Positions 11,538 through 23,235 of a DNA stretch of 64,000 nt are shown here, in pieces. Every line of letters starts with the position of its first letter. Within the stretch, counting starts at the first letter, position 1. The DNA is from Bidens hawaiensis (taxonomy: Eukaryota > Streptophyta > Magnoliopsida > Asterales > Asteraceae). Location of the stretch: assembly GCA_021521415.1 (NCBI GenBank), contig JAIQDT010002050.1:248001-312000 (forward strand), read 5' to 3'. A model generated the notes under the pieces. The model had not been told where the DNA came from and ran no database searches. It worked only from the letters and a program-made list of their open reading frames with translations. The position numbers were made by a program, and so were the translations under genes.

Positions 11538-11541
<4 letters not shown>
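9475..11541. mobile_element. Mutator-like element with long terminal inverted repeats
   Basis: The left end (about 9475-9667 plus 10347-10395) and right end (about 11300-11541) are inverted copies. Examples are ATTATTGCAAGAAATG and CCACTAGTTTTATTTTA on the left against their complements on the right. With the nested insert removed, the inverted repeats extend about 240 bp, typical of Mutator-like elements. Both ends lie in TA microsatellites, so the TSD cannot be read. The interior (10500-11270) is AT-rich with repeated GTGTAGGTTATATG units and no transposase. A related end occurs at 31480-31840. Confidence 0.7.
9668..10346. mobile_element. Mutator-like MITE nested in the 9475-11541 element
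   Basis: The terminal inverted repeats contain GAGAGAAC blocks: AGGGAGAGAATCATGAGAGA on the left, and GGGGTGGGATCTAGAGAGAA as the complement of the right end. The 9 bp TSD TTAATATAT lies at 9659-9667 and 10347-10355, the size expected for Mutator-like elements. The 679 bp interior is non-coding and contains several GCATATATGCAA-like palindromes (9845-10200). Confidence 0.85.

Positions 11542-11572
<31 letters not shown>
11542..11572. repeat. TA microsatellite
   Basis: A run of (TA)n at the right edge of the Mutator-like element. A second run lies at about 12160-12200. Confidence 0.9.
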
Positions 11573-11573
<1 letters not shown>

Positions 11574-12156
11574 TATTTATTTAAATATCAAACATAAATA
11601 ATAATAACAATGATAATATACTAACGATAATAACAATGAAAATAATTAGATTAATAACATTCTAACTACAAACTTTACTCAAACCTCATCGAAACCCAAA
11701 TCTATTTTTAAGTCTTGTTAATATTTCATTTATAATTAATTCCTATTATCGTTAATAAATAGGAATCTTTATTGGTGAATCCCAAGGAGCTTGACCGTTT
11801 TACATCCTAATTTTTATCAGCATCTCATCATTAATTCACTTGATAAGGTGAGAAGTCATTCCCCTTATTTACTTATTTTTATTGTTTTGGGGACTTATGC
11901 CTATTTACAAACTATTTAAATATTATATTGTTACTCATTAGCGAACTGTGAAAATTGTGTGTATATAAATTGAATGACTAATTGTTACTTGCTTATTTAT
12001 TTGTTTGTACTGCATTCGGAGTGGTCCATCATAATCACATTATAGTATGATCATACGACCGTCTTAGTTGCCAAAGCCCGATTCGCAAGGCAATGGTTAA
12101 CCGACACCCTTTATTGCTCATGGTTTGATTGTTATACTCACAATAATAGTTTTGAA

Positions 12157-12159
<3 letters not shown>

Positions 12160-12200
<41 letters not shown>
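12160..12200. repeat. TA microsatellite in LTR H
   Basis: An uninterrupted (TA)n run shortly upstream of the conserved CTCACTCAAAC block of the LTR. Confidence 0.9.
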
Positions 12201-12202
<2 letters not shown>

Positions 12203-12523
12203 GTATAAAAACTAGTGACTTTCTCACTCAAACCTGTGTTGACAAATATATGTTATTTTGTATGCATTCCCAGGTCATCAGTTGGTTTGAAGCCAAGGTG
12301 AAGAACACGTAGAGATGCCTTTAACATTTAAAATTTATTACAATATCTTTTTTATTTTGGATTGTTTTGTAATTTCTATCGAATTTAATGTACTTGGATG
12401 ATATTTGGTTATTTAAAATAATTAATTAGACAATGTCACATTTTAAATTGCATGATAGTACCTTGTGAGTTATGAACCAATAGTTCGTACCCCGGCATTT
12501 TGGCCGTAGGTTGGGGTGTGACA

Positions 12524-13440
12524 AATTTAGTGGTCCAGGCCACTCCGTTTATTTTCTTAACTCTTCTATTCAAGGTTTTGACACGTGTTTTGACTATATA
12601 TGTGGAGCCGATCTTGTTGGAGTTGGCATTAATGAGGAGTTGGAGAAAGACGCGTTGGAAGAAATTTCGTGTTTGTCCGAGGTTAGCGAAGTTATTTGTG
12701 AGAAAGATGTAGAGAAACCCGCTCCGTTGGAATTGAAAGTTCTTTCGTCACATTTGGAGTATGCTTATCTTGAAGAGGGTTTGAATTTTCCCGTTATTGT
12801 GTCTTCTAAATTAATGGAGGAAGAAAAGTTTAAGTTGTTGGAGGTATTGAAATTGCATAAAGGGACAATTACATAGACACTTGCAGATATTCAAGGCATT
12901 AAACCCGCTTATTGTACCCATCAAAATTTAATGGAAGATGAATATAAACCGGTGGTAAAACCCCAAAGGCGTCTTGGCCCGAACATGCAAAAGTTGTCAA
13001 AAAAGAAGTTTTGAAGTTGATGGATGTTGGATGATTTATCCGATTTCGGAATCTCCATGGGTGAGCCCGTCCCAAGTTATCCTACAAAAAGGAGGTATGA
13101 CAATTGTTATGAACGAGAGGAATGAGCTTATCCCTTCATGTACGGTTACGGGTTGACATGTGTGCATTGATTATTGGAGGTTGAATGATGCCACCCGGAA
13201 GGACCATTTTCGTTGTCGTTTATTGATCAAATGTTGGAGTGTATTGCAGGTCAGCAATTTTATTATTTTTTTATGGTTTTTCATGTTATTTTCATATTCC
13301 TATTGCACCAGAAGATCAAGAGAAGACGACTTTTACATGTCCTTATGGCACTTTTGCATACCGTCGCATGTCGTTTGGGTTGTGTAACGCTCCGACCACT
13401 TTTCAATGATGTGTGGTGGCCATCTTTTAGGATACGATAG
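12524..13440 (+). pseudogene. Athila-like reverse transcriptase, degraded
   Basis: Begins FSGPGHSVYFLNSS and continues through a region with LEYAYLEEG, ALADIQGI-like and HQNLMEDEYKP motifs that precede RT in Athila pol. RT itself is visible as APEDQEKTTFTCPYGTFAYR and MSFGLCNAPTTFQ (around 13310-13410), but in shifting frames with stops. The catalytic YxDD box is not intact; a remnant (VFMDDFSI-like) follows near 13455. It continues the coding sequence broken off at 8645 by LTR H. Confidence 0.8.
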
Positions 13441-13576
13441 AGACGTCCATGGAGGTTTTTATGGATGATTTCTCGATTTGCTTTAATTCTTTTAATCAGT
13501 GTTTAGGGAATCTTAAAGGATGTTGAAGAGATGTATTGAAACAAAGTTGATGTTAAATTGAGAGAAGTGTCATTTT

Positions 13577-14751
13577 ATGATGACAGAAGGAATTATGTTG
13601 GTTCATAAGATTTCAAGAAACGGTATAGAGGTGGATCGGGCAAAGATTGACACAATTAGCGGACATCAACCACCAACGAGTGTCAAAGTTATAAGGAGTT
13701 TTCTTGGTCATGTAGGTTTCTATAGGCGGTTCATTAAAGATTTTTCAAAAGTTACCCGCCCAATGACCCAACTCCTTAAGAAATATGTCCCGTTTGTTTT
13801 TTATGAAGAATGTCTGAAGGTGCTCAAGTATTTGAAGGAGAAACTCGTGAGTGCTCCCATTCTTGTTTCACCCTATTGAAGCTTGCCTTTTGAGCTCATG
13901 TGCGATGCTAGAGATTATGTAGTCGGGGCGGTTTTGGGGCAAAGGCGAGAGAAACATTTTCATCCGATTTATTATGCAAGCAAGACGTTAAAATGATGCC
14001 CAAGAGAATTACACCACCACCGAAAAGAACTATTATTAGTGATCGAGGCACTCACTTTTGCAACTCCGTCATGGAGAAGACATTAGCTTATTATGGAGTT
14101 ACTCATCATACCTCTACCGCTTATCATCCTCAAATGAATGGTCAAGTCGAGAATACAAATAGAGGGGTGAAGAGGATTTTAGAAAAGACTGTGGGAATAA
14201 GTCAAAAGAATTGGTCAGAAAAGTTAGATAACGCATTGTGAGCATTTCGTACGGCGTATAAACACCCTTGGGAACTACACCATTCATGCTCGTGTATGTT
14301 AATTCTTGTCATCTTCCCGTTGAGTTGGAGCACTATGCATTTTGGGCATTGAAGACGGTTAATCTTGATCTTACCGAAGCTGCTAAGAAGAGATAATTTT
14401 AGATTCATGAGTTGGAAGAGTTTCGTGATGCAGCATATTCTCAATCACTGAATATCAATGATAAAACGAAAGTTTTACATGACCGACGATTGAAAGGGGG
14501 GTAAGGATTTTTAAAAAGGTGATAAAGTGTTGTTATTTAACTCTCTTTTGAAATTTTTTGCAGGTATATTAAGATCAAAGTGGACGGGACAGTATTTGGT
14601 GAAAGAGGTTTTCCCGTATGGAGTGGTGGAGTTAGAGAATACAGACAATGGAACTTCTTTAAAGATAAACGACCATCGTTTAAAGCACTATCTTGGAGGG
14701 CCAGAGGTCTCAATCGAGATGGAGGAAAGTCCTCTCAATCCATCAGTTTGA
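13577..14751 (+). pseudogene. Athila-like RT C-terminus, RNase H and integrase with internal deletion
   Basis: The first open part carries VKVIRSFLGHVGFYRRFIKD and VTRPMTQLLKK (RT connection), then the RNase H start (FELMCDARDYVVGAVLGQR). The sequence jumps directly from an IYYASKTLK-type RNase H motif near 13990 to an integrase core (TIISDRGTHFCN, YHPQMNGQVENTNRG), so the rest of RNase H and the integrase N-terminus are deleted. After a stop at 14241, integrase continues in other frames. It ends with the C-terminal block SKWTGQYLVKEVFPYGVVEL and DHRLKHYLGG, stop at 14751. Catalytic D and E positions of integrase are only partly kept. Confidence 0.8.
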
Positions 14752-15795
14752 AATTGGTATTGTCGCGTTTGAGTGGTTAAAGATTGGAATTTTAGCTTTC
14801 TCACAGGATCATGTTTTAAATTTATAAAAGTTATTTCTACTAAGACTAAAAACACACAAAATAGGCAAGTGTACCTATTGTATATGTAGAATAGTATTGG
14901 TAAAAACCAATTATCGATCCGTGGATACAAATGTTTCTAATAATAAACCTTCGTTTTGACTTAATCAAGTAAGATAATCATATTGGGGTTGGTTTTTAAA
15001 TCTTTAATAAAATAACTTACATATAATATGTAGGTGAACGAGAAGAGAAATTCCAAATGAGTAATTCAATTATATGAAGGTTACCATCTAAGGTCAAGAA
15101 TCCACTCCATTCTTCCTTGATGATTAATAAGTAAGCATGTGATAAACTTGCCTTAATAATGTATGATAGAATAGTCCCTCATTTCTAAGTGAACGTATTC
15201 TATGACATAAAATAAAGTAGCATGCATATTTTCAAGTCGACCCTTGCTTAATTTCATGTCTACCACGAGAATGTCAGTTTAAGTATGAAAGTAGTTTAGT
15301 AAAGTAGATAGATTATGATTGACTTCGATTTCTCAAATACCAATTCTAACAACTTCGGGTGGTTATAGTTCATCACACAACCTCCCCTTGGTTGATTTAA
15401 GTAGGTTATAGTTACACATTCCTTTAACATATGATTTCTTTAACTAGCATGGTAACCTAAGCAATTGTGTTAACACTGTTATTTCAGAATTATCAATGCT
15501 AGAGAAATAGATCATAGCCAATATCTCATCATTTCTAAGTACAATATAAGGATCCATGTTTTATCTTGAATAAGTTATCAAGGTATTAATTTTGCCATTT
15601 CTAGTCTCCAAGAACATAGGTGAATCATGAATGATTGTTAATCATCAACCTTGATTTGTTGAATTAAAGTGATAAAACAGTTTTCATCAAAGGATAATTG
15701 TAAAATAAACATGTACTTTACTAAACTAAATCACATATTTAATATAATCATCAAGTAAAACAAAGCTTCTTCATAGAAATTAGATGGTAAATGGA
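14752..15795. other. Non-coding 3' region of the Athila element
   Basis: No gene is seen. Contains GCAAGTGTACCTATTG and ATCGATCCGTGGATAC-like text (14865-14930), which I associate with the region downstream of pol in Athila-type elements, and otherwise AT-rich sequence up to the small LTR element. Confidence 0.5.
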
Positions 15796-15800
15796 GTTTT

Positions 15801-16502
15801 TATTGATACACGAAACATCTTTAGCGTTTCCTCTTGTTAGTGGACCGTTTGATAGTAGTGTTAACAAACGGGTTTTGCGTATGAACATGCACAGCGGATA
15901 TGTACAAGGTTGAGCGCATATGTTGGACTGTTGGACGGATATGTACGTGTACGCGGATATGTACGAATATGTATGTAGAAACGGGTCTGCATGTTGATGA
16001 ACATGTTCTGCTGCTATGATTGACTAATGCAGTTAATAGTTGACACATATTGATTGGCGTATAAGTTGATGGATGCATGATGACCGTATATGTTTGTTGA
16101 TTAAATGATGCATGATGATGTCATGATTGATTGATTTGTTACTGTAATAGGTGTTGATGTTGACTTATGCGGTTACAATTTTCTGCATATTGATTGATCA
16201 TTACATATATATGATATACGATGCTGATGTTGCTGATGTTAGTCTATAAGCAGGATTAGTTGGATTTTTCATAGTTAGGCTTTTGGATCTTATTCTTTTA
16301 TTGTTGTATTTTCTAGATCCAGTAAGCTCGTGTACGTTAACTTTCATATCTTGTATCTTGATAATACTATCAATAAAACTTTGGGCTTAAACAAGATATA
16401 TATCATGTTTTTCATCTTGTATTGATTGTCACTTAATACATTAAAGAGTTGAATCCGTTCGTTACATCGAAACATAATCTCGATCCGTATCATGAACTTT
16501 TA
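15801..16502 (+). repeat. 5' LTR of the small LTR element
   Basis: Matches 16995-17759 along its length. The first dinucleotide has mutated from TG to TA. A CTCGTGTACGTTAAC-like segment and an AATAAAACTTTGGGC polyadenylation-like segment lie near 16330-16390. Confidence 0.85.
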
Positions 16503-16504
16503 AT

Positions 16505-16516
16505 TGGTATCAGAGC
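16505..16516 (+). promoter_or_regulatory. Primer binding site of the small LTR element
   Basis: TGGTATCAGAGC, two bases after the LTR end; complementary to initiator-methionine tRNA. Confidence 0.9.
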
Positions 16517-16994
16517 CGTGTGGCTCCGATTCTACTCGAGAAACTTAATAGTTTTTAAGCATTTAGTGTTGGTGTAAACCGAAGCTTGATGATGACATAA
16601 CAATGGAGGTTGAATCTTATAAGTCATACATGTTGATACCTTATCTTCGCATGTGATATTACTATAGTCTATCATCCATATATAAGTAAGTATAAGTCGT
16701 ATACGTTATTTGGTTCTACATACTTACATGATCGGATAGGAGATTCGACATATACGAGCATACTTGTTAAAAAGAACATAGATTAAAAAGTTACGTATAT
16801 GCTATCCTCACTTACATATTGATGATTCAACGATACATGTTGGAGATAAGAACTTGAAATTCAAAGATCGAAATGCGATAGTAGTGCGGTTGAATGATTT
16901 TGTTTTGTACGACGAAGTTTAAACCATTATTATTGAAGGTTCGAAAATGTAAAGTGTTTAAACGAACAAGACGAAGCAAAATCTAAGGGGGGTC

Positions 16995-17759
16995 TGTTGA
17001 TACACGAAACGACTTTAGATTTTCGTCTTGTTAGTGGTTTGTTTGATAGTAGTGTTAACAAACGGGTTTTGCGTATGAACATGCACAGTGGATATGTACA
17101 AGGCTGATCGCATTTGTTGAACTGTTGGACGGATATGTACGTGTACGCGGATATTTACGGATATGTATGTAGAAACGGGTCCGCATGCTGCATACATGTT
17201 CTGCTGCTGTGATTGACTTATGCGATTAATAGTTAACACATACTGATTGGCGTATAAGTTGATGGATGCATGATGGCCGTATATGTCTGTTTATCAAATG
17301 ATGCATGATGATGTCATGATTGATTGATTTGTTACTGTAATAGGTGTTGATGTTGACTTATGCGGTTACAATTTTCCGCATATTGATTGATCATTATCGG
17401 GACTTATACGCAGCTGATCATGTGACTTATACGCTGAACAATATGGGACTTATATGGCACATGGATATGATATACGTTGATGATGTTGCTGATGATAGTC
17501 TATAAATAGGATTAGTTTTTTATTTTCATAGGTAGGCTTTTGGATCTTATTCTTTTATTGTTGTATTTTCTGATCCAGGAAGCTCGTGTACATTAACTTT
17601 TATATCTTGTATCGTATTACTACTATCAATAAAACTTTGGGCTTAAATGAGACATCTATCGTGTTTTTCATCTTGTATTGATTTCTGCTCAATACATTAA
17701 AGATTTGAATCACTTCGTTAACATCGAAACATGATCTTGATCCGTATCATGAACTTTTA
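16995..17759 (+). repeat. 3' LTR of the small LTR element
   Basis: Starts TGTTGATACACGAAACG right after a purine-rich AAGGGGGGTC and ends ATGAACTTTTA followed by the TSD GTTTT. Confidence 0.85.
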
Positions 17760-17764
17760 GTTTT

Positions 17765-19870
17765 AGCTCATAATGAGCATGGTTATTAACATTATAAGAG
17801 ATGAAGATAACAAACACATGATCAAACTATCACAATCTAACCAAATGTGTATGAATCTTCCTTTTTCAATAATGGATGATGATGATGATTATGATGTTGA
17901 TGATAGCCTCTAAGCCTTCAAACTCTCCACAAGATCTTCAATATGAGTGTAATGTGGGTGGTTTTATAAGTGAAAACCGTATAGAAGTTTTCTTCAAGCA
18001 TACCAAATGAGTGCAGCATGCTCCTCTATTTATGGGTTGTCTGGGAGATCAGGCACGGCCCCGTATCTCAGGAGGCACGCCCCCGTGTCCAGTTGTCCAC
18101 TCGCATTTAATGATCTGTCAGATCGTACATGCTGACTCACCATGGGGGCGTGCTTCATGAGGCATTGCCCCATGTTTTGGGCGTCTGTTATATTTTCTTT
18201 TGTCTTTTATGAAAGGTGACCACTGCCCCATGTCCTCTGAAGCACGGCCCCGTGTCTAGTTGTACAGTATTTTGTATTTTCTTGCAGATTATTGTCTTTA
18301 CTTTCACATGAAAGCATGGGGCGTGTTCCATGAATCATGGGGGACGTGTTTTGCTGTTTTCTTGGGTTTTCTTTGATTTTTCTTTGGCTTTTCATTCGTT
18401 TCTTCGTATGAGGCTTGGATTCACCTGAAAATACATTTTAGCATAACATGATAAGTAGTCATTCGAACTATATTATTTGAAGGAAGTTGCAGTTTTAGAG
18501 ATTATTTGATGTTAAAAATATGTATATTTTTATATACATCAGAAATCATCACCTGAGTTCTTGAGTGAATACTCAAGTGTAGAGATTTTATATTTTATCC
18601 TATTTTTATTTTTATTTTAGCTTTATTTTTCTTTAAGTCACTAACTATAATTTTCTTAGTATTGTTTTGTGTCGTTGAGTCGGTTTTAAGGAATCATTAC
18701 CGTCACGGAGAAAGGGATCCACGAGAATTCGGAGTTCCATATAAGTTTTACACGTAAAAACGACATAAAAAAGGTATAGGAAGGCTTGGTAATTTTTTTC
18801 AAAATTTTTTCTAAGGCTAAAAAGCTTCCAAAAACTCGAAACTCTCTAGAATTTACCGACGCGGCGCCTTGCGACGAGGAATGAGAGCCTGGCCGCGCAA
18901 CGCGGTCAGGGAGGTGAAACAGGGACGCCATGCTACGTGCCTAGGTAGTCAAGCCTCGTCGCGCGGCGTGGCCAGCATACATATCATATTTCTTTTTATT
19001 TTTTCAAATCCCCTTTTCTCCTTCACCCAAAACTCACGAACCCTAACCCCACTTTTCACCAAACCCATCATTTTTACACCATTTTTCTCCAAATTAAACC
19101 ACTAAATCACCATCAAGTCACCACATTATCATAACACACCTCCAAATTTCAGTCATTCTCCATTATTCAAGTCACAAATATCACTCCTAATTACAAATTA
19201 TATGCTTCATAATTCCTTGTGTTAACATCATTCATGTATGATTTCTTGTATTCTTGTACTTCATTTTGTATATTGACTAATGTTTTAAGGTTTAGTTGTT
19301 TAGTTTTTATCATAGTGTAATGTCGGGTCTTCGTATACTTGTTATTTTTTTATTTGGGTTAGATTGAAGTTTCTGGTTGCGGGTTGGAATTAGATGGAAT
19401 ATTTTCAGATTTTTGGTTGTGGCTGGTTTGGTTTGGAATGCTTATTGAAAATTTGTTTACGTCCGAACCGATTTGGAAAATGAATTTTTATAAACATATC
19501 TTTTGCAAAAAAAATATATATATTTTTTCCATTCATCTTTTACTCAATGTTCAGTTGTTTGGAACTTAGGCTTAACTGGGACAATTAAAGTGTCAGGAGG
19601 AGGTAGTGTACATTGAGTCTTTGTCATATTATAGGTTATTTAGTTTTAACTTTGTTTTGAAGTTTGGATTATCCGTTAACTTTATTTGATCACATGGCCG
19701 CTCGTTCATACTCAATCTCCATTCGGACGATTTCTATTTAAAATATTTTGACACCCAGATTTCCAAAAATTTTATTATTCTAGTTAAAAAAATAAAAAAA
19801 TATTTTGTCTTTAGTTTTAGTTTACTTACTCCCGTTGTTTGTTTGCTTGTCCCTTGTGTGTGTTTTCAAG
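17765..19870. other. Non-coding Athila segment upstream of the env-position ORF
   Basis: No gene is recognised. At 18040-18360 several GCACGGCCCCGTGTC and CATGGGGCGTG-like words recur in both orientations. At 18850-18970 a CG-rich stretch (GTCGCGCGGCGTGGCC) resembles one in the 3' LTR (23120-23170). From 18980 the sequence is C- and A-rich (leader-like), then T-rich up to 19870. Confidence 0.5.
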
Positions 19871-21293
19871 ATGTTAGGTGAAGGATCATCACAAAGAGCG
19901 GGTAAACATATACGAGGTGCGGTTCCGCGCCCACAAGGCGAGCCGGCTGAGGTTGAGATTGCTAAAACATAAAGACGGGTTATTTATTATCAAGAAGGAG
20001 TTGTGATCCTGAGAAGAAAGAGTTCGAATATTCGTGAGAGCCTGCTACTTCATTTTTCAGAAGACTCGGATGAATATGCAAAATCGGACTGTTTTATTTC
20101 TTCAAATTTGCTTACTTTCAAGACTATGATTGGAGTTTGTTGGATCTTATTGTTCAAAGGGAAGGGTTTGAAGAACCTTTGGGTCCGAAGATTAAAGCAA
20201 TGTTATGTCTTAATGTGTCGCGGTATAGAGAGCTGACATTCAAGTTTTTATGCACTTTTCAATACAAAGATGGGAATTTTAATCAGCCGAATGCAGTATC
20301 TTTTGCTTTGGGTCGTACCACGTATCAGATGTTTATTGCCGATTTTGGGATGGCAAGTGGGTTTATACGAGAGAGGAGGTTGAGTCTCCAGAGTTTCAAA
20401 TGAGTCTAAGGGGTGCTTTTAAAAATCTGAAACCTATAAGTTTGTCGAACACTCATTTGGCCGTGTTTTGGGATACGATTGCAAGTTCTTTATTTTCTGA
20501 GAGTTGTTGAGTTCAGATATTTGTGACCTGGTTCTTTGCTACATTCATAAGATTTTAGTGGCCACACTAATAGGGAGAGGTTCAGGTGAGAATAAGATTA
20601 ATTGGTTGGATTTATTTTGTTTATAATTATAGTTGAGAAAATGGCTAGTTAATTTGACGAGTGTGTTGGTGTGGTCATTTCATCGTGGGAGAATAGGTGG
20701 TACGAACAAGAGGGCTAAGTTTGATATGGACTATATGTTACACTGATTGCTCAGAATTTGGGGGTATTTACGAGGTATAAACCGGAATATGTGAGAAAGG
20801 GACCCGGATTGGAATTTATTGGTGTTAATGATTTGGGGGCATCCGGGATTTTAAAGTATTATGACCCCTTCGTGTGGGAAGATGTAAAACCTGGTCCACT
20901 TGTGCACCCACCACCGAAATCTAAAGCTGATGTAGCTATGCGAGCTGAACTTGCTACCCATCATCAGAGGCCTTTGCATCGTTTCGAGAGGCCGAGTATG
21001 CAGTTTCCGGTTAGATAACCCCATCCCGAGTCACTTACACTTGATTCATTATATGATCGAATGGAGTCGGGATTTGATCAGATGCGAGGATACATGACTG
21101 AGCAAAGTGATGATTTGAGGAGGATTATGAGAAAAAAATCAACAAAGGTAGTGTCCGAGTGGTTCGGTTGGTTATGTTTATGGAGCACCGTTTTATATGC
21201 CGTCATCACACAAGTTTGAGAGTGTAGAGCCGTACCACACTTTGGAGGCGAGTGAGGAAGATGAAGAAGAAGAGGAGGATGACGAAGAATGAG
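19871..21293 (+). pseudogene. Athila ORF (env-like position), broken
   Basis: Starts MLGEGSSQRAGKH at 19871 and reaches a stop after about 33 codons. It continues in other frames with SRYRELTFKFLCTFQY, LGRTTYQMFIADFGMASGF (around 20250-20360) and, after more breaks, VFTRYKPEYVRKGP and GASGILKYYDPFVW (20760-20880). It ends in a MESGFDQMRGYMTEQ segment and an acidic run of Glu/Asp codons. The FRLGG(R)xYxxSLxxFG-type block is typical of the Athila ORF-1 / 'putative plant transposon protein' family as I remember it. The biochemical function of that family is not established. At least four frame breaks. Confidence 0.65.
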
Positions 21294-22878
21294 TGTGGGG
21301 ATGTAGCAGCAGCATGAGAGTTGTATCTTTTGTTTGTTTACTTTTCTTTTTGAGATGTTTTTATTTCTAGATATTGTGTTTTTTGTCACTTAGGTATGTC
21401 GAGAGGAGTGGACATGTCCGTTCAGAATGAGAGAATGAGATACTAAATTTGGTGGGTGGTCGGTAAGGAGAGCACTTTTGAAAACAGACCGACACGTTGG
21501 TAGTCTCGCATATTACCGGCTAACTTTTTTCCTTCCATTGTACTTTGTTTTTATATTTTTATGTTTTCTTTTTAGGTTTCTTTTTTTCATATTTTTAGGA
21601 CTTGTTTTTAATTTATTTTTTTAGTCGTGTTTTCATTCTGCATTGAGTATAATGCAAAATTTAAGTGTGGGGATGGGTCACAAAGAGTCTTAATTTAAAA
21701 AAATTGAAAAAGTTTTAAAAAATGTCCCTTGAAAATAATTTTTAATTCATTAAAATGGAAGATGATGATAATTATTGGAAATTGGTTTTATTCAAACTAC
21801 TAATAATATGAGAAACTAAAAAAGAAAACACAATTAACTTGCGATGTGTCGGTAGGCTCGGCCTTGAAAATGAAAAGGCAGTTTGATAAATGGGTAACGA
21901 ATAGATATGATTTTTAGTGGGTGATGCGTTTAGTCCGTGGAAAATATGTGATGAAAGGTCGAGCCATACTCAAGCATCAATTTTTTGTCTAAATGTTGAA
22001 ATATTATGAATTTTGAATTTGGATACGCTATCATATGATGTTTGGGTAGGTTAAATTTTAGGTTGTGCCAAGTAGCCGGTGATATAAAATAAATCTTGCA
22101 CGTCTAGCTTTAGTGTTTAACACTTCATTGGTGTATGGTTTTGTAACCTTAAATCTTGTATTGATGGGATGCCTTGGGTCTGGAGACCATGGGTTTGTAT
22201 GCGGTTAAAAGGCTAAAAAAAGAGCAAACCCATAGTTTTTATGCCAAACATAAGTCATTAAACTTGATCATCTTGTACTTAAAAATACAAATACACTACT
22301 GACTTGATCATCCACGTTGTTGGCCATATGGGGTCCCCTTGCTCGCTTCTCATTACCATTAATAAATGGACCACAAGGGACACGTCATATGTAAACCCTA
22401 CATATGAATTCGTGTATGCTCACCTATAGTAATGGGCCTGAGGTATGGCTTGCTAGTTAGTTGAATAAATATACATTAATCGTATCTAATGGCTACTTTG
22501 ATAGACTTTAATGCTTAAATTTATATGGATAAACAATACCCTTGATCGTTTTAACTATTCATGCAAAAAGAGCAACAAAATTTTAAATCTGCTAATTTTG
22601 ATGTTTAAGTCAAGTTGGGGTGGTCTGGTAAAAACTGAAATAAACAGGTCTTAACTGTGGAAACCACTAGATTATATAAATAATGAAATTGTTGGATCTT
22701 ACTTGGACCGGTAAAGATCATGGCATGCGTTTAAGTGGATAACAATATCGGTGATCACAGTTTTTGCATTTTTCTAAGCTTTAATATAATCTATATGTTT
22801 TAAAGACCATATTTTCCAATTTTGATTCCATTGCATTAAACTTTTCAGGGACGAAAAAAGAGTAAGTGTGGGAATATT
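21294..22878. other. Non-coding Athila 3' untranslated region
   Basis: No gene is seen. Two TTTAAGTGTGGGGA-like purine stretches (near 21660 and 22862) resemble polypurine tracts; the second immediately precedes the 3' LTR. Confidence 0.55.
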
Positions 22879-23226
22879 TGATATACTGATAACTATATAT
22901 TTCCGTTGTATATTTAATGTATTCTTTTATTAGTTTTTGTTTGTTTTTAGTTAAAATGTATATACTACTAACATATTTGTGTTTTATAGGTTCCAGAAGT
23001 TGAATGTGGTTAATAAAGGCGAAAAACAAGTCAAAATAAGCTTAAACGAAAAGCCAGAACAAATCAAGAAAGAAGCAGGAGAGATAGCCAGTCGAACCGG
23101 CCATTAGCCAACCCCTTGAGTACGTCGCGCCACGCGGCCAGCCTTTGCCTACCTGGTCGCGCGGCGCCTGGAGTAAATATTCCAAAAAGTTTTCCGTTTT
23201 TGTCAGGTTTAAGGCCCAGGTGCACT

Positions 23227-23235
23227 ATATAAACA
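23227..23235 (+). promoter_or_regulatory. TATA-like box of the Athila LTR
   Basis: TATATAAAC in the context GCACTATATAAACACCC. Promoter role is inferred from its position inside the LTR. Confidence 0.5.

Larger units (their letters stand above)
8651..12523 (+). repeat. Probable solo LTR H inside Athila pol
   Basis: Athila coding sequence stops near 8645 and resumes at 12524. The right end, GGGGTGTGACA, is the standard 3' end of Tekay-type LTRs here. Near it lies the shared block CTCACTCAAAC...TTGAC...CAGGT (12223-12275). The left end is a guess: TGCATCCTACC at 8651 could be TGTAACATCC with a small deletion. A TATAAATA box lies at 8746. The flanking five bases (TTAAT, AATTT) do not match, so the TSD is unproven. 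Without nested inserts the LTR is about 1.7 kb. Confidence 0.55.
15801..17759 (+). mobile_element. Small non-autonomous LTR element (TRIM/LARD-like), no coding capacity
   Basis: Two direct LTRs (15801-16502 and 16995-17759) flank only 492 bp. The PBS TGGTATCAGAGC is at 16505-16516 and a polypurine tract (AAGGGGGGTC) directly precedes the second LTR. The TSD is GTTTT (15796-15800 and 17760-17764). No gag or pol reading frame is seen inside. The LTRs start TGTTGATACACG (TATTGATACA in the left copy) and end ATGAACTTTTA. The right LTR holds about 60 bp (near 17397-17465) absent from the left, and many substitutions separate them, so it is not very young. Confidence 0.85.
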
